Assembly: GCA_900768705.1 (NCBI GenBank)
Contig: CAAGEB010000162.1
Location: forward strand, 1 to 5,923
Length of the DNA: 5,923 bases
DNA from: Oscillospiraceae bacterium
GTDB taxonomy: Bacteria > Bacillota > Clostridia > Oscillospirales > Ruminococcaceae
Direction: 5' to 3'
The position numbers and the translations under genes were made by a program. This document shows positions 5,689 to 5,923 of the stretch, one piece after another; positions within the stretch are counted from its first letter, which is position 1; each line of letters starts with the position of its first letter. The notes beneath the pieces are model-generated. The model did no database searches. It saw nothing but the letters and a program-made list of their open reading frames with translations, and had not been told where the DNA came from.

Positions 5689-5776
5689 AATAGAACAATC
5701 TAATACTTTACAGGCAATCGCTTTTCCTTTTTTTAAACACTGTTGTTTACGCTCAACCTCTTCTCACCACGCCTTT

Positions 5777-5803
5777 TTGGGGGAAAACACCGTTTTCCCC
5801 CAA
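5777..5803. repeat. Perfect 12 bp inverted repeat
   Basis: TTGGGGGAAAAC (5777-5788) pairs with GTTTTCCCCCAA (5792-5803) across a three-base loop, ACC. No mismatch is present and no U tract follows on either strand, so it resembles a palindromic repeat more than a simple terminator. Confidence 0.6.
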
Positions 5804-5868
5804 CCCCCCTTTGTTTGTCTCGACGGCTAAAGCCGTCTCAACAAATCGGGGGCGGCAAGCCGCTTTTT
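5804..5868. repeat. Compound palindromic repeat with a terminator-like end on the plus strand
   Basis: The core GACGGCT/AGCCGTC (5822-5828 with 5831-5837) is enclosed by the outer arms TTTGTT (5810-5815) and AACAAA (5840-5845), and outside those by C and G runs. Next to it, GCGG/CCGC (5852-5855 with 5860-5863) is followed by five T residues on the plus strand, a short terminator-like shape. The GACGGC...GCCGTC core also appears at 13-30. This is inferred to be a repeat element. Confidence 0.5.
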
Positions 5869-5923
5869 CCCAACAGTACATTGAAAAATGTATTGCGTTT
5901 CGACTGTAAGGTAATCAGTTTGT

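Larger units (their letters stand above)
5408..5923. other. 516-base region without a supported gene
   Basis: This stretch holds the operon's leader and AT-rich promoter region (5408-5540), the minus-strand terminator (5541-5568), about 80 bases of unassigned sequence, and then a run of inverted repeats to the right edge, including TACATT/AATGTA at 5877-5892. No reading frame with a start codon, a ribosome binding site and family-like protein sequence was found on either strand. Confidence 0.7.

Noticed and set aside
5408..5923. A tRNA or other standard RNA gene
   Set aside because: No cloverleaf, T-loop GTTCRA motif or CCA end was found, and the hairpins do not assemble into a known RNA fold.

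Overview
The window looks like a piece of a Clostridia chromosome, most likely an Oscillospiraceae/Ruminococcaceae gut or rumen bacterium. The evidence is indirect: strong GGAGG-type ribosome binding sites, the protein families present, the VTC-domain/DUF4956/Cthe_2159-type gene set familiar from Ruminococcus-like Firmicutes, and GC-rich palindromic repeats between genes. A species cannot be named from the sequence alone. All four supported genes lie on the minus strand, so transcription runs from high to low coordinates.

Layout from the right end (upstream) to the left: 5569-5923 has no convincing gene and holds a cluster of perfect inverted repeats. At 5541-5568 is a textbook minus-strand intrinsic terminator that would stop anything entering from the right. 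A three-gene operon follows. It encodes a cytosolic CYTH/TTM-fold VTC-type polyphosphate polymerase domain protein (4685-5407), an overlapping multi-pass membrane protein of the DUF4956 family (4018-4692), and, 36 bases later, a secreted lipoprotein with a parallel beta-helix of the Cthe_2159 carbohydrate-binding type (2146-3981). A strong hairpin at 2097-2124 sits just after the operon. Next is an approximately 80 bp nested palindromic element (2012-2092), then a promoter and a single-gene unit for a methyl-accepting chemotaxis protein (162-1850). The left end (about 1-160) is another hairpin-rich, repeat-like segment.

The operon is the most interesting part. In yeast one VTC polypeptide combines the polymerase fold with a membrane domain. 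Here a catalytic-type domain and a membrane protein are separate but probably translationally coupled, and they are followed by an outer-surface protein of a family whose founding member binds Ca2+ and an anionic polysaccharide. My inference is a three-part machine that makes an anionic polymer, moves it across the membrane, and binds it or anchors it at the surface. No part of that has been shown here. The chemotaxis receptor appears to be an independent transcription unit. It has a tandem HAMP arrangement and an unusual cluster of four cysteines.
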